The notes under the pieces were generated by a model. It searched no databases and was not told the origin of the DNA. It saw only the letters and a list, made by a program, of their open reading frames with translations. Source: Bacteroidota bacterium (GTDB lineage Bacteria; Bacteroidota; Bacteroidia; Bacteroidales; Prolixibacteraceae). From it: 6,010 nucleotides of DNA. This document shows, one piece after another, positions 5,108-6,010 of the stretch; the first letter of the stretch is position 1; each line of letters begins with the position of its first letter. The DNA lies in NCBI GenBank assembly GCA_030632865.1, contig DAOVTY010000203.1, positions 1 through 6,010 of the forward strand, in the 5' to 3' direction. A program made the translations under genes and the position numbers.

Positions 5108-5244
5108 AATTTTAAGTTTTAAAATTTTAATAAATGTACAGAATAAAAATGTTATTGAAGAATAATAAATATCAGGTAAAAAAAAGGAACATATTAGTCT
5201 TTCACCAACAAGCATCCCTATTTAAAAGAGTAACGTAATCAAAT

Positions 5245-6010
5245 TTAATAAACAAAATTTTCAGGTTTCAATTCTGTATATTTCTCGTCGTTTACATTTT
5301 TGTAATTTATACGAACTCCGTTGTATGATTGTGGCCAGCCGCCAAAAACATTGTTTATATAAATAAATTTAACAGGGTGCAATCCTTTATTTAAAACTAT
5401 AGATGCATCATTACGAGAGTGTCTTTTCACTTCACCTTCATTATTTATTAATAGAACACCTCCTACATATAATTCGTCCATATTAGACGAAAACTGATAA
5501 ACTCCATCTTCAGGAATTTCAAGGTAACCTTCAAAAATTCCCACACTTGGATTTTTGTAATCAAAAAGTTTATTGGTTTCTATATAATTATTTGCAATTT
5601 GATTTTCCCACTTATCTATTCCAGAAATTTCTTTTGTTGAGTAATATTCGCCTTCAGCAATTTTTATTTTCAACCCTGTGTTTTTAGCCACAATTTTTAC
5701 TGCTTCAATCGGGTTTTGTTTAACCACATTTATGGTTCTTACTTTTCCCATTTTACCCGAAACTAGCGCAGTTCTTATTTTTACAATTGCACTGCTGTCA
5801 ACAATAATAGGTGTTGAATATTTGGTTGAACTTAATCTAGGTTCAGTACCATCAACAGTATAATACATATCTATTTGGCGGGTAGTTGTAAACTCCAAAG
5901 TTGCCCCATCTGTAATTGCAATATTGTCAATCGGCCCCTCGGGCAGCGGAATATGATAGTTGATTTCGTGCTGATCTAAGCGCACAAACTGATTATCCAT
6001 TCTATATATA
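5245..6010 (-). CDS. Beta-N-acetylhexosaminidase (GH20), C-terminal part
   Basis: The frame stays open through the right edge (IYR precedes the Met at 5998-6000), so this is the last 254 residues of a longer protein; that internal ATG is not the start. Numbering from this Met, the opening (VRLDQHEINYHIPLPEGPI, 6-24) matches the segment that follows the catalytic barrel in GH20 hexosaminidases. A chitobiase/HexA-type C-terminal beta-sandwich comes next (about 22-93; ITDGATLEFTTTRQIDMYYT, then VDGTEPR and YSTPI). A PA14-like domain follows (about 105-235; GIFEGYLEIPEDGVYQFSSN at 154-173, MDELYVGG, then LNKGLHPVKFIY). Such enzymes cleave terminal GlcNAc or GalNAc from glycans, usually in the periplasm or at the outer membrane, and the accessory domains may bind carbohydrate. 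The catalytic residues and signal peptide lie beyond the window. No strong hairpin terminator is seen in the 137 bp before the small membrane protein gene. Confidence 0.87.
   Translation of the reverse strand, partial: IYRMDNQFVRLDQHEINYHIPLPEGPIDNIAITDGATLEFTTTRQIDMYYTVDGTEPRLSSTKYSTPIIVDSSAIVKIRTALVSGKMGKVRTINVVKQNPIEAVKIVAKNTGLKIKIAEGEYYSTKEISGIDKWENQIANNYIETNKLFDYKNPSVGIFEGYLEIPEDGVYQFSSNMDELYVGGVLLINNEGEVKRHSRNDASIVLNKGLHPVKFIYINNVFGGWPQSYNGVRINYKNVNDEKYTELKPENFVY

Noticed and set aside
5171..5205. Possible terminator for the hexosaminidase gene (T-run on the minus strand near 5178-5185)
   Set aside because: A T-run exists, but no stem of more than about 3-4 consecutive pairs can be formed next to it.
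4799..5215. A longer 138-residue version of the small membrane protein beginning at 5215
   Set aside because: The extra 36 residues are translated A/T-rich spacer. The form starting at 5107 begins exactly at the recognisable family N-terminus MDGKTKAIVAHI.

Overview
The window looks like chromosome of a low-GC member of the phylum Bacteroidota. The support is the nusB–DUF1573–yajC gene order, promoters of the Bacteroidota TTG/TAnnTTTG type, start codons preceded by A/T-rich sequence rather than strong Shine-Dalgarno sites, a Bacteroidota-style 'PF..PDKYFDDF' anti-sigma-like protein, and a GH20 hexosaminidase tail of the kind common in glycan-degrading members. A marine or anaerobic Bacteroidales/Marinilabiliales-like host would fit, but the window does not fix the family.

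Layout. Bases 1-1026 (+) hold the 3' end of nusB, a DUF1573 lipoprotein gene and yajC. This cluster ends at a strong hairpin terminator that can also serve the convergent ychF gene (1120-2220, -). A 179-bp divergent intergenic region (2221-2399) carries promoter elements for both directions and an imperfect inverted repeat. It leads into an NrtR-like regulator (2400-3146, +) whose Nudix domain appears catalytically dead. Next is a three-gene + strand module at 3198-4730: an ECF sigma factor, a single-pass membrane protein that is probably its anti-sigma factor, and a secreted CpxP/Spy-like LTxxQ protein. A second bidirectional terminator follows. On the minus strand lie a small Tic20/DUF4870-like membrane protein (4799-5107) and the C-terminal part of a GH20 beta-N-acetylhexosaminidase, which runs off the right edge (5245-6010).

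The most interesting part is the sigma module. The same bipartite element, ATTAAACCTTTTT-N11-GTCA, with identical internal spacing, precedes both the sigma gene and the next gene. It looks like an ECF promoter used for autoregulation and for independent feedback expression of the anti-sigma and sensor pair. The gene set (ECF sigma, one-TM regulator, periplasmic CpxP-like protein) is analogous in architecture to the CnrH–CnrY–CnrX envelope signalling system, but it lacks that system's metal-binding residues, so its signal is unknown.

The other genes are mainly housekeeping: transcription antitermination (NusB), the Sec translocon accessory protein (YajC) and a ribosome-associated ATPase (YchF). 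No tRNA, rRNA, CRISPR array, IS element or phage gene is visible, and no stretch above 300 bases lacks a gene.
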